From contig CALAGF010000217.1 of assembly GCA_937892345.1 (NCBI GenBank), forward strand, positions 1 to 16,724: a stretch of DNA of 16,724 nt, given 5' to 3'. Numbering within the stretch: the first letter of the stretch is position 1; each line of letters opens with the position of its first letter. Positions 1 through 7,495 of this stretch are shown here, one piece after another. The translations under genes and the position numbers were made by a program. The notes beneath the pieces are model-generated. The model did no database searches. It was not told the DNA's origin and was given only the letters and a program-made list of their open reading frames with translations. This stretch comes from an uncultured Rhodocyclaceae bacterium. Its GTDB lineage: Bacteria > Pseudomonadota > Gammaproteobacteria > Burkholderiales > Rhodocyclaceae.

Positions 1-839
1 AGATCTGGAAAGTGGATGTCGGAAGCGCCAGCCTGCTTGGTGCAGCCATTGGCATCCTGACCTACTTCCTCATGACCAAGCATATTGCCCGCCGTACGCC
101 CTCCCTGGAAAACACCAAGGCCAGCATCAACACCTTGTTCACCGCCCCGCTGATCTGCGCTGCGGCTGTGCTGAGCTTTGCCCACGGCGCGAACGATGTC
201 GCCAATGCCGTCGGGCCATTGGCTGCGATTGCCGACGCCATAACGCATTCCCAGATTGGCGAAAATGCCGTCACCCCCCTCTGGATGATGATGGTGGGAG
301 CGCTCGGCATCGCTATTGGACTATCGCTCTACGGCCAAAAACTGATCCACACGGTAGGCAGCGAAATTACCGAACTCGACCAGATGCGCGCCTTCTGCAT
401 CGCCATGTCGGCAGCAGTAACCGTGATCTTTGCCTCGCAACTTGGCCTGCCGGTGAGCTCCACACACATCGCTTTGGGTAGCGTATTCGGCGTGGGCTTC
501 CTGCGCGAATTCATCAAGACCAATTTCTCGAAGATGCTGGATGAAATCAAGGAGCACCATCCCGACGAGGACAAAGAGGCGGTCGACGCTTTCCTGCATC
601 GATTCCACAAGGCCGGCATCGATGAAAAGCAGGAAATGCTCAAACAATTTAAGGCACATACCGCTCATGCCGACCGGAGCAAGCGCGAACGCAAACAGAT
701 ACGCAAGGTTTATCGCAACGAACTGGTCAAGCGCACCGCTGTTTTCAAGATTGCAGCTGCGTGGATCGTCACCGTACCGGCTTCAGCGATCATTGCTGCG
801 ATGATCTATTTCATGATCTTCGGCCTGGTACATGCCTGA
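1..839 (+). CDS. Pit-family inorganic phosphate transporter, C-terminal part (5' end outside window)
   Basis: Low-affinity phosphate permease of the inner membrane, PiT family. The reading frame is open to the left edge (codons in phase with position 3), so the N-terminal half is missing; the GTG at 12 is only an internal codon. The signature of the second Pit repeat is visible (AHGANDVANAVGP, encoded near 180-225), followed by hydrophobic segments and a second conserved block, LGLPVSSTHIALGSVFGVGF. A long charged hydrophilic loop (about 515-730) rich in Lys, Glu and His separates these from a last membrane helix at the C-terminus. That layout fits the longer Pit proteins of about 500 residues. 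Family members use a proton or cation gradient to import phosphate or metal-phosphate; the substrate here is inferred. It is followed after about 100 nt by a DUF47 gene and then a second, shorter Pit gene. Confidence 0.9.
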   Translation, partial: IWKVDVGSASLLGAAIGILTYFLMTKHIARRTPSLENTKASINTLFTAPLICAAAVLSFAHGANDVANAVGPLAAIADAITHSQIGENAVTPLWMMMVGALGIAIGLSLYGQKLIHTVGSEITELDQMRAFCIAMSAAVTVIFASQLGLPVSSTHIALGSVFGVGFLREFIKTNFSKMLDEIKEHHPDEDKEAVDAFLHRFHKAGIDEKQEMLKQFKAHTAHADRSKRERKQIRKVYRNELVKRTAVFKIAAAWIVTVPASAIIAAMIYFMIFGLVHA

Positions 840-895
840 ATACCATCAAAGTAGATGCATTCCGAGCAATTCAACTCTAAAAGTACAGGGCCGGA

Positions 896-904
896 TGCTA
901 AAAT
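896..904 (+). promoter_or_regulatory. Extended -10 promoter for the DUF47-pit genes
   Basis: TGCTAAAAT is an extended -10 element (TGn plus TAAAAT, five of six matches to TATAAT). No good -35 is seen 17 nt upstream, as is usual for extended -10 promoters. It would start transcription near 911, so the TTG at 911 would lie at the 5' end of the mRNA. This favours ATG 938 as the start of the following gene. Confidence 0.45.
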
Positions 905-937
905 AACGCTTTGTCACAAAAAGCAAACGAAACCATC

Positions 938-1582
938 ATGTTCGGCGCTCTGATGCCCAAAGAGGGCAAGTATTTCGACTTTTTCAATACTCACGGCGAA
1001 CTCATCGCCCAAGGTGGCACAACGCTCTTGGGCCTGATCGCGGCGCTTGCCCGCGGTGAAGACGAGGCCACTATCCAGAAGCTGGCTGATGAGATTGACC
1101 GCCTCGAAAGCGAGGCCGACAAGATCACTCATGACGTCCTTGCCAATCTGCACAGTGCATTCATCACCCCTTTTGACCGTGACGAAATCCACGAGTTAAT
1201 CAACGGCATGGACAACATTCTCGACATGATGCAAGACGTTGCCGAGGCCATGTCGCTCTACGACGTTCATCGCATCCCTGCCGAGGCAACAGCCATGGCT
1301 GAGATCACCGAACGCGCCTGCCAGCGAGTCCCTGACCTGGTCAAATTGCTGCACAACATGGACAACGGCGCTGCAATCCTGAAAATCTGCAACGAGATCA
1401 ATGTGATGGAATCCGATGTTGATCGCTTGCTGCGCACTGCAATGTCGAAAACATTCCGCGAAGAGCCCGATGTTCGCGAGGTGATCAAACTGAAAGAAAT
1501 CTACCAGCTGCTTGAATCAGTGACCGATCGGTGCAAGGACGTTGCCGGGACAGTCGAGGCAATCGTCCTCGAAAACTCCTGA
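938..1582 (+). CDS. DUF47 / PhoU-like accessory protein of Pit transport
   Basis: Cytosolic all-helical protein of the DUF47 family (TIGR00153-type), which is distantly related to PhoU and is normally encoded next to Pit transporters. The protein begins MFGALMPKEGKYFDFF, a typical start for this family, and continues with helical, acidic segments (ESEADKITHDVLANLHSAFITPFDRDEI) and the second PhoU-like repeat near the C-terminus (ESVTDRCKDVAGTVEAI). Length is 214 residues from ATG 938, close to the usual 205-220. A TTG at 911 would add nine residues, but it coincides with the predicted transcript start, so ATG 938 is preferred; neither has a strong Shine-Dalgarno sequence. The stop codon lies 9 nt before the downstream pit gene, so the two are surely co-transcribed. 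Its likely role is to modulate the neighbouring transporters; the mechanism is not visible from sequence. Confidence 0.92.
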   Translation: MFGALMPKEGKYFDFFNTHGELIAQGGTTLLGLIAALARGEDEATIQKLADEIDRLESEADKITHDVLANLHSAFITPFDRDEIHELINGMDNILDMMQDVAEAMSLYDVHRIPAEATAMAEITERACQRVPDLVKLLHNMDNGAAILKICNEINVMESDVDRLLRTAMSKTFREEPDVREVIKLKEIYQLLESVTDRCKDVAGTVEAIVLENS

Positions 1583-1591
1583 GTCCTCAGC

Positions 1592-2599
1592 ATGGAAACC
1601 CTCAACATCAGCCTGGGTGTCGTAATCACCTTGGTGGTTATCGCGTTGCTGTTCGACTTCATGAATGGCTTCCATGATGCAGCAAACTCGATTGCGACCA
1701 TCGTTTCGACCCGCGTACTGAAGCCGCATCATGCAGTTCTCTGGGCTGCGGCCTTTAATTTCCTGGCTTATTTCCTGTTTCACCTCAAGGTCGCCGCAAC
1801 CATCGGCAAAGGGACAATCGATCCCAGCATCGTCGATCACTATGTGATTTTCGGGGCACTGATCGGCGCCATTATCTGGAACATCATCACCTGGTATTAC
1901 GGGATTCCGTCCTCGTCATCCCATGCACTGGTCGGCGGACTGGTCGGCGCAGCCGTTGCCAAGGCAGGATTTGGCAGCCTGATTGCTTCTGGCGTGCTAA
2001 AGATCATCGCCTTTATCTTTGTTGCACCGCTACTCGGATTTTTCATCGGCGGAACCCTCATGGTAGGCCTTTCGTGGATTTGTCGAAACATGGCGCCGCG
2101 CAAGGTTGACAAGCATTTTCGTCGCTTCCAGCTGCTCTCAGCTGCTGCATATAGCCTTGGCCATGGCGGCAACGATGCACAAAAAACCGTCGGCATCATC
2201 TGGATGATCCTGATCACTGCAGGACTGTCGACCACCACCTCGGAAATCCCGTCCTGGGTTGTCCTTGCGTGCTATACGGCAATGGGTCTGGGTACGATGT
2301 TCGGTGGCTGGCGCATTGTCAAAACCATGGGCAACCGTATTACAAAACTGAATCAGGCTCGCGGTTTCTGTGCAAACAGCGGCGGTGCCGCAACCTTGTT
2401 TTTAGCTTCTGCCTTCGGCATCCCGGTATCCACCACGCACACCATCACCGGCGCCATTGCCGGCGTCGGCACGACGCGCGGCACCCGCCAGGTCCGTTGG
2501 GGCGTGGCTGGCGGCATTGTCTGGGCCTGGATATTGACCATTCCTTGCAGCGCACTCATGGCGGCAATAGCCTGGTATGTCGGCCGACTGATCCTTTAA
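1592..2599 (+). CDS. pit: Inorganic phosphate transporter, Pit family (short form)
   Basis: Integral inner-membrane phosphate permease of 335 residues. Both halves of the Pit inverted repeat are intact: the first signature FMNGFHDAANSIATIVSTRVL at about residues 23-43 with D29 and N32, and the second signature GHGGNDAQK at about residues 190-198 with N194 and D195. The conserved PSSSSHALVGGLVG and PVSTTHTITGAIAGVG blocks follow each signature. About ten hydrophobic segments can be read. It lacks the long charged loop of the upstream Pit protein, so the two transporters are from different subgroups rather than a recent tandem duplication. The start ATG is 9 nt after the DUF47 stop; a small CTGAG-TC-CTCAG palindrome spans the junction. 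PiT carriers generally co-transport phosphate with H+ or Na+; proton coupling is presumed. Confidence 0.95.
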   Translation: METLNISLGVVITLVVIALLFDFMNGFHDAANSIATIVSTRVLKPHHAVLWAAAFNFLAYFLFHLKVAATIGKGTIDPSIVDHYVIFGALIGAIIWNIITWYYGIPSSSSHALVGGLVGAAVAKAGFGSLIASGVLKIIAFIFVAPLLGFFIGGTLMVGLSWICRNMAPRKVDKHFRRFQLLSAAAYSLGHGGNDAQKTVGIIWMILITAGLSTTTSEIPSWVVLACYTAMGLGTMFGGWRIVKTMGNRITKLNQARGFCANSGGAATLFLASAFGIPVSTTHTITGAIAGVGTTRGTRQVRWGVAGGIVWAWILTIPCSALMAAIAWYVGRLIL

Positions 2600-2614
2600 G
2601 GCTACGAAGCGGAT

Positions 2615-2642
2615 CACGGACCCGTTCTGGTGCTGGTCCGTG
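2615..2642 (+). terminator. Possible terminator hairpin after pit
   Basis: An 8-bp perfect inverted repeat (CACGGACC / GGTCCGTG) with a 12-nt loop lies 15 nt after the pit stop codon and is followed by TCGTTT. The stem is good, but the T-tract is short and interrupted, so termination may be partial or Rho-assisted. Confidence 0.45.
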
Positions 2643-2663
2643 TCGTTTGCCACACCGGTGCAC

Positions 2664-2672
2664 TGGTAGAAT
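2664..2672 (+). promoter_or_regulatory. Extended -10 promoter for glnS
   Basis: TGGTAGAAT is an extended -10 element (TGn plus TAGAAT, five of six matches). The best -35-like hexamer, TTGCCA at 2647-2652, is only 14 nt upstream of the -10 hexamer, too close to be canonical. Transcription would start near 2679, leaving a leader of about 24 nt before glnS. It probably serves the whole packed run of genes downstream. Confidence 0.5.
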
Positions 2673-2702
2673 GCTGTTTTACCGAACCGCCCCAACCGGC
2701 CC

Positions 2703-4499
2703 ATGACCTCCGATAACACGACCACATCGCCAGCAAGCAATTTCATCACGAATATCGTTGAAGCCGACCTCGCGGCCGGCAAGCACGCCCAGCGCCGCTG
2801 GGCAGGCCATCCCGGAACGGCTGGCGACCACGCCGCCGGCCCGCTTGACCCGGCAAAAATTCGCACCCGCTTTCCGCCGGAGCCCAACGGTTACCTGCAT
2901 TTCGGCCATGCCAAGTCGATTCTGCTGAACTTTGGTCTTGCCGCACAATACGGCGGTCGCTGCCATCTGCGCTTTGATGACACGAACCCGGAAAAGGAAG
3001 ATCAGGAGTACGTCGACTCGATCATCGACGCAGTGAAATGGCTGGGTTGTTCCTGGGAAGACAACGGGGAAACCAATCTCTACTATGCCTCCAACTATTT
3101 CGACTGGATGGTGCAGTTTGCCGAATACCTGATTTCGGCCGGTCACGCCTACGTGGACAGCCAGTCAGCCGAGGAAATGCGCGCCAATCGCGGCACCCTG
3201 ACCGAAGCCGGCAAGGATTCGCCTTTCCGCACACGCAGCGTGGAAGAAAACAGGGATCTCTTCAAGCGCATGCAGGCCGGCGAATTTGCTGACGGTCAAC
3301 ACATTCTGCGCGCCAAAATCGACATGGCAGCGGCCAATATCAACCTGCGCGACCCGGCGATCTACCGTATCCGCCATGCCACACACCACAACACAGGTGA
3401 CAAGTGGTGCATCTACCCGATGTACACCTTCGCGCACCCGATCGAGGATGCGCTGGAAAACATTACCCACTCGATCTGCACCCTGGAATTTGAAGATCAA
3501 CGCCCGTTTTACGACTGGCTGCTGGCGCGACTGGGAGAAGGCGGGCTGTTACAAAAACCCCTGCCGCAACAGATCGAGTTCTCCCGTCTGAATCTGACTT
3601 ATGTGGTGCTTTCCAAACGCAAGCTGATTCAATTGGTGGAAGAGCAGCGCGTCAATGGCTGGGACGATCCACGCATGCCAACACTGGTTGGCGCCCGTCG
3701 TCGCGGCTACTCGGCGCAAGGCTTCCGCCTTTTTGCAGAGCGCATCGGTGTCTCCAAAAACGACTCGCTGATCGACTACGTGCTATTTGAAGAAGCCATG
3801 CGCGAGGTCATGAATGAATCCGACCAGCGTCGCGTTGCCGTACTCGATCCGCTCAAACTGATCATCGACAATTACCCGGAAGGGCAATTCGAAGACTGTC
3901 ACGCCCCCAACCATCCGCTGCATCCTGAGCAGGGCGAGCGCATCATGCCCTTCGGACGCGAACTCTGGATCGAGGCCGAAGACTTCCAGGAAGTGCCGCA
4001 AAAGGGCTTCCGCCGCCTCTTCCCGGGGAACAAGGCCCGCCTGCGCTACGGCTACGTCGTGGAGTGCACCGGCTGCGACAAGGACGAAAACGGGAACATT
4101 ACTGCGGTCCACTGCACCTATCTGCCTGAAACCAAATCAGGCACACCGGGCGCCGACAGCGTCAAGGTCAAGGGCAATCTGCATTGGGTTTCAGTTGCCC
4201 ACGCCTGCACTGCTGAAATCCGACTCTACGACCGCCTGTTCAACGTACCTGCACCGGGCGCCCGGCGCGAAGGCGACGCGCCCGACCTTGAGCGTGACTT
4301 CCTCGACGACATCAATCCCGACTCGGTACGCAGCATCACCGCACAACTGGAACTGGCGCTGAGCAATGCACAGGCAGAGCAGCGTTTTCAGTTCGAGCGC
4401 CACGGCTACTTCGTTGCCGACCGCATCGACTCGAAACCAGGTGCGCCGGTGTTCAACCGGACGGTGACCCTGAAGGACTCCTGGAGCAAAGGAAGCTGA
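2703..4499 (+). CDS. glnS: Glutaminyl-tRNA synthetase
   Basis: Cytosolic class I aminoacyl-tRNA synthetase that charges tRNA-Gln with glutamine. The HIGH signature is present as HFGH at residues 66-69 within RFPPEPNGYLHFGHAKSI, and the KMSKS equivalent is VLSKR at residues 302-306, the form typical of GlnRS. RFDDTNPEKE and the C-terminal anticodon-binding beta-barrels (GYVVECTGCDKDENGNI, HWVSVAHACTAEIRLYDRLF) complete the family pattern. At 598 residues it is longer than the E. coli enzyme (554). Part of the excess is an insertion of roughly 24 residues (about 30-53) between the N-terminal DLAAGKHA segment and RFPPEPNG. The ATG at 2703 gives an N-terminus that aligns with the family (NFITNIVEADLAAGKH). 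It heads the packed gene run; the next start codon is one base after its stop. Confidence 0.98.
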   Translation: MTSDNTTTSPASNFITNIVEADLAAGKHAQRRWAGHPGTAGDHAAGPLDPAKIRTRFPPEPNGYLHFGHAKSILLNFGLAAQYGGRCHLRFDDTNPEKEDQEYVDSIIDAVKWLGCSWEDNGETNLYYASNYFDWMVQFAEYLISAGHAYVDSQSAEEMRANRGTLTEAGKDSPFRTRSVEENRDLFKRMQAGEFADGQHILRAKIDMAAANINLRDPAIYRIRHATHHNTGDKWCIYPMYTFAHPIEDALENITHSICTLEFEDQRPFYDWLLARLGEGGLLQKPLPQQIEFSRLNLTYVVLSKRKLIQLVEEQRVNGWDDPRMPTLVGARRRGYSAQGFRLFAERIGVSKNDSLIDYVLFEEAMREVMNESDQRRVAVLDPLKLIIDNYPEGQFEDCHAPNHPLHPEQGERIMPFGRELWIEAEDFQEVPQKGFRRLFPGNKARLRYGYVVECTGCDKDENGNITAVHCTYLPETKSGTPGADSVKVKGNLHWVSVAHACTAEIRLYDRLFNVPAPGARREGDAPDLERDFLDDINPDSVRSITAQLELALSNAQAEQRFQFERHGYFVADRIDSKPGAPVFNRTVTLKDSWSKGS

Positions 4500-4500
4500 G

Positions 4501-4692
4501 ATGGCCGGCAGTTGGGGTTGCCCGCATGAAATCAACGACCGCTGCACCAAGGTCAACAATCTGCCGTGCAATCCCGGCATGAAAGGCTGTGAGCTCCACG
4601 GCAGGTACCGCTTCGTCGATGAAAGCAAGAACGAGCGGTACTGGGAAAAAAAAGCGCGCGATCAGAGCAAACCGGCAGAAACTTCATCATGA
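4501..4692 (+). CDS. Small four-cysteine conserved-type protein, function unknown
   Basis: A 63-residue, highly charged soluble protein with no signal peptide or membrane segment. Four cysteines fall in the N-terminal half (C7, C16, C23, C30) in the contexts WGCPHE, DRCTK, LPCNPGMKGC and are accompanied by H9 and H33. That spacing would suit a small metal-binding fold (zinc or Fe-S) or disulfides, but no named family is claimed. I have the impression that similar WGCPHE...PGMKGC proteins exist in other betaproteobacteria; this is recollection, not a search. The ATG lies one base after the glnS stop, and its TGA overlaps the ATG of the nucleotidyltransferase gene by 4 bp (ATGA). Translation is therefore probably coupled on both sides. 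The C-terminal tail (residues 39-63) is Lys/Glu-rich and looks disordered. Confidence 0.75.
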   Translation: MAGSWGCPHEINDRCTKVNNLPCNPGMKGCELHGRYRFVDESKNERYWEKKARDQSKPAETSS

Positions 4693-5084
4693 ATCGCCCA
4701 GCGATCGAACTGCGTATCCACGCCAGCCTTCCCAGCCTGTTGGCTCTCTATGCTTTCGGCAGCCAGATTGAAGGCAGTGCCGGAGCGGAAAGCGACCTCG
4801 ACCTGGCGGTCCTGCTACCCGGCTATGCAGCGCCACTGGAACTCTGGATGCTATCCGGCGAGCTTGCGGACCTTGCGGGATGCCCGGTCGATCTCCTTGA
4901 TTTCCGGGCAGCCTCCACCGTCATGCAATACCGCATCCTGACCACCGGTCAACGTTGGTGGGCGTTGAATACAACGGTCGACGCCTATGAGGCCGGAATC
5001 TTCAGTGACAAAACCGAGCTCGACACAGCGCGCGCACCGCTGATCGCCGATATCCAGCGTGAAGGACGCATCCATGGTCGATGA
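4689..5084 (+). CDS. mntA: MntA-type minimal nucleotidyltransferase antitoxin
   Basis: A 131-residue protein of the minimal nucleotidyltransferase (MNT) family. The exact GS-X10-DXD motif is present: G24-S25, then D36-L37-D38, inside FGSQIEGSAGAESDLDLAV. The third acidic residue expected for metal binding is D68 (CPVDLLDF). All catalytic residues therefore look intact. In the characterised MntA/HepT system the enzyme transfers AMP from ATP onto the tyrosine of the HepT RX4HXY motif and so silences the RNase toxin. The same role is inferred here because a HepT gene follows directly, overlapping the end of mntA by 11 nt. The ATG overlaps the preceding small gene by 4 bp. No separate promoter space exists upstream, so expression probably depends on the glnS transcript. 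Antitoxin identity rests on motif and gene order. Confidence 0.88.
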   Translation: MNRPAIELRIHASLPSLLALYAFGSQIEGSAGAESDLDLAVLLPGYAAPLELWMLSGELADLAGCPVDLLDFRAASTVMQYRILTTGQRWWALNTTVDAYEAGIFSDKTELDTARAPLIADIQREGRIHGR

Positions 5085-5502
5085 CGTACTGATCAACAAA
5101 GCAGCAATTATCGAGCGCTGCGTTCGCCGTGCCCGCGAAGAATACGCAGCCGACCCCGCCAGCTTTGCCAGCAACTACACGCGACAGGACGCCGCCATTC
5201 TGAACATTCAACGCGCCTGCGAAGCCGCACTGGACATGGGGCAACATTTGATCCGGCGTGAACGCTTGGGGGTGCCGCAAAGCGCCCGCGACGTCTTTGC
5301 GCTACTGGCACACGGCGACTGGATCACTGGTGAACTGGCCGAATCGCTCAAACGCATGGTCGGTTTCCGCAACATGGCGGTACACGACTACGCAACGCTG
5401 CAATTGCCGATTACCGTGCGTATTATCGAAATTCACCTTGACGAGTTCTTGGACTACAGCAGCACCCTGCTGCGCAAGGACGCCGGAAACATCTCGCACT
5501 GA
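5074..5502 (+). CDS. hepT: HepT-like HEPN-domain RNase toxin
   Basis: A 142-residue all-helical HEPN protein (DUF86 group). The hallmark RX4HXY motif is intact as R99-NMAV-H104-D-Y106 in VGFRNMAVHDY. R and H are the expected RNase residues, and Y106 is the expected AMP-acceptor tyrosine. In the characterised Shewanella protein the tyrosine sits at about position 104, so the placement agrees. Start choice: ATG 5074 has a GAAGGA Shine-Dalgarno at 5061-5066 with 7 nt spacing; a GTG at 5059 in the same frame lacks one. The gene overlaps mntA by 11 nt, and its TGA shares one base with the methyltransferase ATG (TGATG), so both neighbours are likely coupled. The toxin is inferred to cleave RNA, reported targets of relatives being tRNA or mRNA, when not adenylylated. 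Activity is not shown by sequence. Confidence 0.88.
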   Translation: MVDDVLINKAAIIERCVRRAREEYAADPASFASNYTRQDAAILNIQRACEAALDMGQHLIRRERLGVPQSARDVFALLAHGDWITGELAESLKRMVGFRNMAVHDYATLQLPITVRIIEIHLDEFLDYSSTLLRKDAGNISH

Positions 5503-6674
5503 TGCCGCTCGACGTTGCCCGCCTCGGCCAGGTTTTTACGCCGCCCAACGTGGTGGACTTCATGCTTGGCCTGTGTCGCAACAGCGGCCGGGTGCTCGAA
5601 CCCTCTGCCGGCAATGGCGCTTTCTACAATGAATTGAAGCGGCGTGGCAGCAATGTGACCGGCATAGAAATTGACAGCAGGGTCGCCCCCGCCGGCGCCC
5701 GGGTCATGGATTTTTTCAATCTCCCGGAAAGCGAAACCTTCGACACTATCGTCGGCAATCCGCCGTATGTGCGCTATCAGGACATTTCAGCCGGCACCCG
5801 AAACAAGCTGAAATGCCCCTTGTTCGACAAGCGCAGCAATCTCTTCCTGTTTTTCATTGAGAAATGCATCCGCCATCTCGCACCGGGCGGGGAGCTGATC
5901 TTTATCGTGCCGCGCGAGTTCATCAAATTGACCGCGGCGCGCAAACTCAATGCCTGGTTATTTGAGCAGGGTAGCGTGACCCACTTTTATGAAACCGGCG
6001 ATGTCCGGGTGTTTGGCGACCACACGCCGAACTGCGCCATCTTTCGCTTCGAAAAAGGACGCACCGACCGCCGCATGGCGGATGATCGCCGCTTCACCCA
6101 GGTTGATGGACAACTGATGTTCCTGCGCGACAATTACACCGTGCGCCTGTCCGATGTATTCAGTGTCAAGGTTGGTGCAGTTTCCGGGGCAGATGCGATT
6201 TACCAGCACCCCGCCGGCAACATGGAATTTGTCTATTCCCGTACGGCCGAAAGCGGCCTCACACGGCAAATGCTCTATGGCATCAAGCACCCGCATCTGG
6301 AAAAGCACAAGGCGGCCCTGTTGCGGCGCCGCGTGCGCACTTTCGATGAAAGCAACTGGTGGCAGTGGGGTCGCCATTTTCCAATCAATGACAAACCCCG
6401 CATCTACGTCAATGGTCGCACCCGCAAGCCCGCGCCATTTTTCCTGCATGACTGCCGGGCGTTTGACGGCTCGATTCTCGCGCTCTTCCTGAAAAACGAA
6501 AAAATCAGTCGGCGCGACCTGATCGAATGCACCATGATGCTCAATCACGAAGTGGACTGGCAGGAACTCGGCTTCATCTGCGATGGCCGCTTCATTTTCA
6601 CCCAGCGCAGCCTGCAAACCTGTTTGCTGCCTGACAAGTTTTCCCGCTATTTACCGTCCAAGGACGCCGCATGA
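5502..6674 (+). CDS. N6-adenine DNA methyltransferase (gamma-class, TaqI/Eco57I-like), no restriction partner visible
   Basis: A 390-residue SAM-dependent methyltransferase. Motifs run in the gamma-class order: motif X (GQVFTPPNVVDFML, about 9-22), motif I (VLEPSAGNGAF, 31-41), motif II (GIEID, 54-58), motif III (DFFNL, 70-74) and the catalytic motif IV NPPY at residues 86-89. The NPPY tetrapeptide and FTPP motif indicate N6-adenine methylation. The size resembles M.TaqI (about 420) and is far below fused restriction-methylation enzymes; the region from about 180 to the end would be the target-recognition part. No endonuclease domain or neighbouring restriction gene is seen. Its ATG shares one base with the hepT stop, and its own TGA overlaps the pyrF ATG by 4 bp. 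Possible roles are an orphan epigenetic methylase, a solitary phage-protective methylase, or a third member of the MNT-HEPN cassette. A protein or rRNA substrate cannot be excluded. Confidence 0.82.
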   Translation: MPLDVARLGQVFTPPNVVDFMLGLCRNSGRVLEPSAGNGAFYNELKRRGSNVTGIEIDSRVAPAGARVMDFFNLPESETFDTIVGNPPYVRYQDISAGTRNKLKCPLFDKRSNLFLFFIEKCIRHLAPGGELIFIVPREFIKLTAARKLNAWLFEQGSVTHFYETGDVRVFGDHTPNCAIFRFEKGRTDRRMADDRRFTQVDGQLMFLRDNYTVRLSDVFSVKVGAVSGADAIYQHPAGNMEFVYSRTAESGLTRQMLYGIKHPHLEKHKAALLRRRVRTFDESNWWQWGRHFPINDKPRIYVNGRTRKPAPFFLHDCRAFDGSILALFLKNEKISRRDLIECTMMLNHEVDWQELGFICDGRFIFTQRSLQTCLLPDKFSRYLPSKDAA

Positions 6675-7483
6675 CCTTTATCGATCAACTGAACGCCATC
6701 TGGCAAAAAAACAACTCCCTGCTCTGCGTCGGCCTTGATCCCGATCCGGCAAAATTCCCCGCCCACCTCAAGGGCCGCGACGATGCCATTCTCGAATTCT
6801 GTACCGCGATAGTGGATGCCACTGCCGACCTGGTCTGTGCCTTCAAGCCGCAGATCGCCTATTTTGCCGCCCGCCGCGCTGAAGATCAGCTGGAAGCACT
6901 GATCGCCCACATCCACGCAAAGCACCCCGGCATTCCGGTGATCCTCGACGCCAAGCGCGGCGACATCGGCGCAACTGCCGAGCAATACGCTGTCGAAGCC
7001 TTTGAGCGCTTCAAGGCCGATGCGGTCACGGTCAACCCGTACATGGGACGCGATTCGGTCGAGCCGTATCTGGCTTACCCGGACAAAGGCGTGATTCTGC
7101 TCTGCCGCACCTCGAACGCAGGCGGCTCGGACCTGCAGTTCCTCGATGTCGGCGGTGAAAAACTGTACGAGCGCGTCGCCCGACTGGCGACCAATGACTG
7201 GAACAGCAGCGGCCAGATCAGTCTGGTGGTGGGCGCCACCTTCCCCGCGGAAATCGCCCGTGTGCGCGAACTGGTCGGCGACATGCCCTTGCTGGTACCG
7301 GGCATCGGTGCTCAGGGCGGGGATATCGAAGCAACGGTCAACGCGGGAAAAACCGCAAAATCCACCGGCCTGATGATCAACTCGTCGCGCGCCATTCTGT
7401 ATGCCGGTAAGGACGCTGACTTTGCTGCAAGCGCCCGCCGGGTGGCGCAGGAAACCCGCGACGCCATCAACCGCTATCGCTAA
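6671..7483 (+). CDS. pyrF: Orotidine 5'-phosphate decarboxylase (long, type 2 form)
   Basis: Cytosolic enzyme that decarboxylates OMP to UMP, the last step of de novo pyrimidine synthesis. The catalytic signature LDAKRGDIGATAEQYA is present, with D93, K95 and D98 forming the charged catalytic network. The N-terminal LLCVGLDPDPAKFP substrate loop and the C-terminal PGIGAQGGDIEATVNAG phosphate-binding loop are also visible. At 270 residues it belongs to the longer subfamily (TIGR02127 type) rather than the roughly 235-residue E. coli form. The ATG overlaps the end of the methyltransferase gene by 4 bp, so a housekeeping gene is translationally chained to the toxin-antitoxin/methylase cassette. 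The TAA is 12 nt before the metallopeptidase start. Confidence 0.97.
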   Translation: MTFIDQLNAIWQKNNSLLCVGLDPDPAKFPAHLKGRDDAILEFCTAIVDATADLVCAFKPQIAYFAARRAEDQLEALIAHIHAKHPGIPVILDAKRGDIGATAEQYAVEAFERFKADAVTVNPYMGRDSVEPYLAYPDKGVILLCRTSNAGGSDLQFLDVGGEKLYERVARLATNDWNSSGQISLVVGATFPAEIARVRELVGDMPLLVPGIGAQGGDIEATVNAGKTAKSTGLMINSSRAILYAGKDADFAASARRVAQETRDAINRYR

Positions 7484-7495
7484 GGAAAACGCCTC

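Noticed and set aside
911..937. TTG 911 as the start of the DUF47 protein
   Set aside because: It falls at the predicted transcript start of the extended -10 at 896-904, and family members begin at the MFG...MPKEGK position corresponding to ATG 938.
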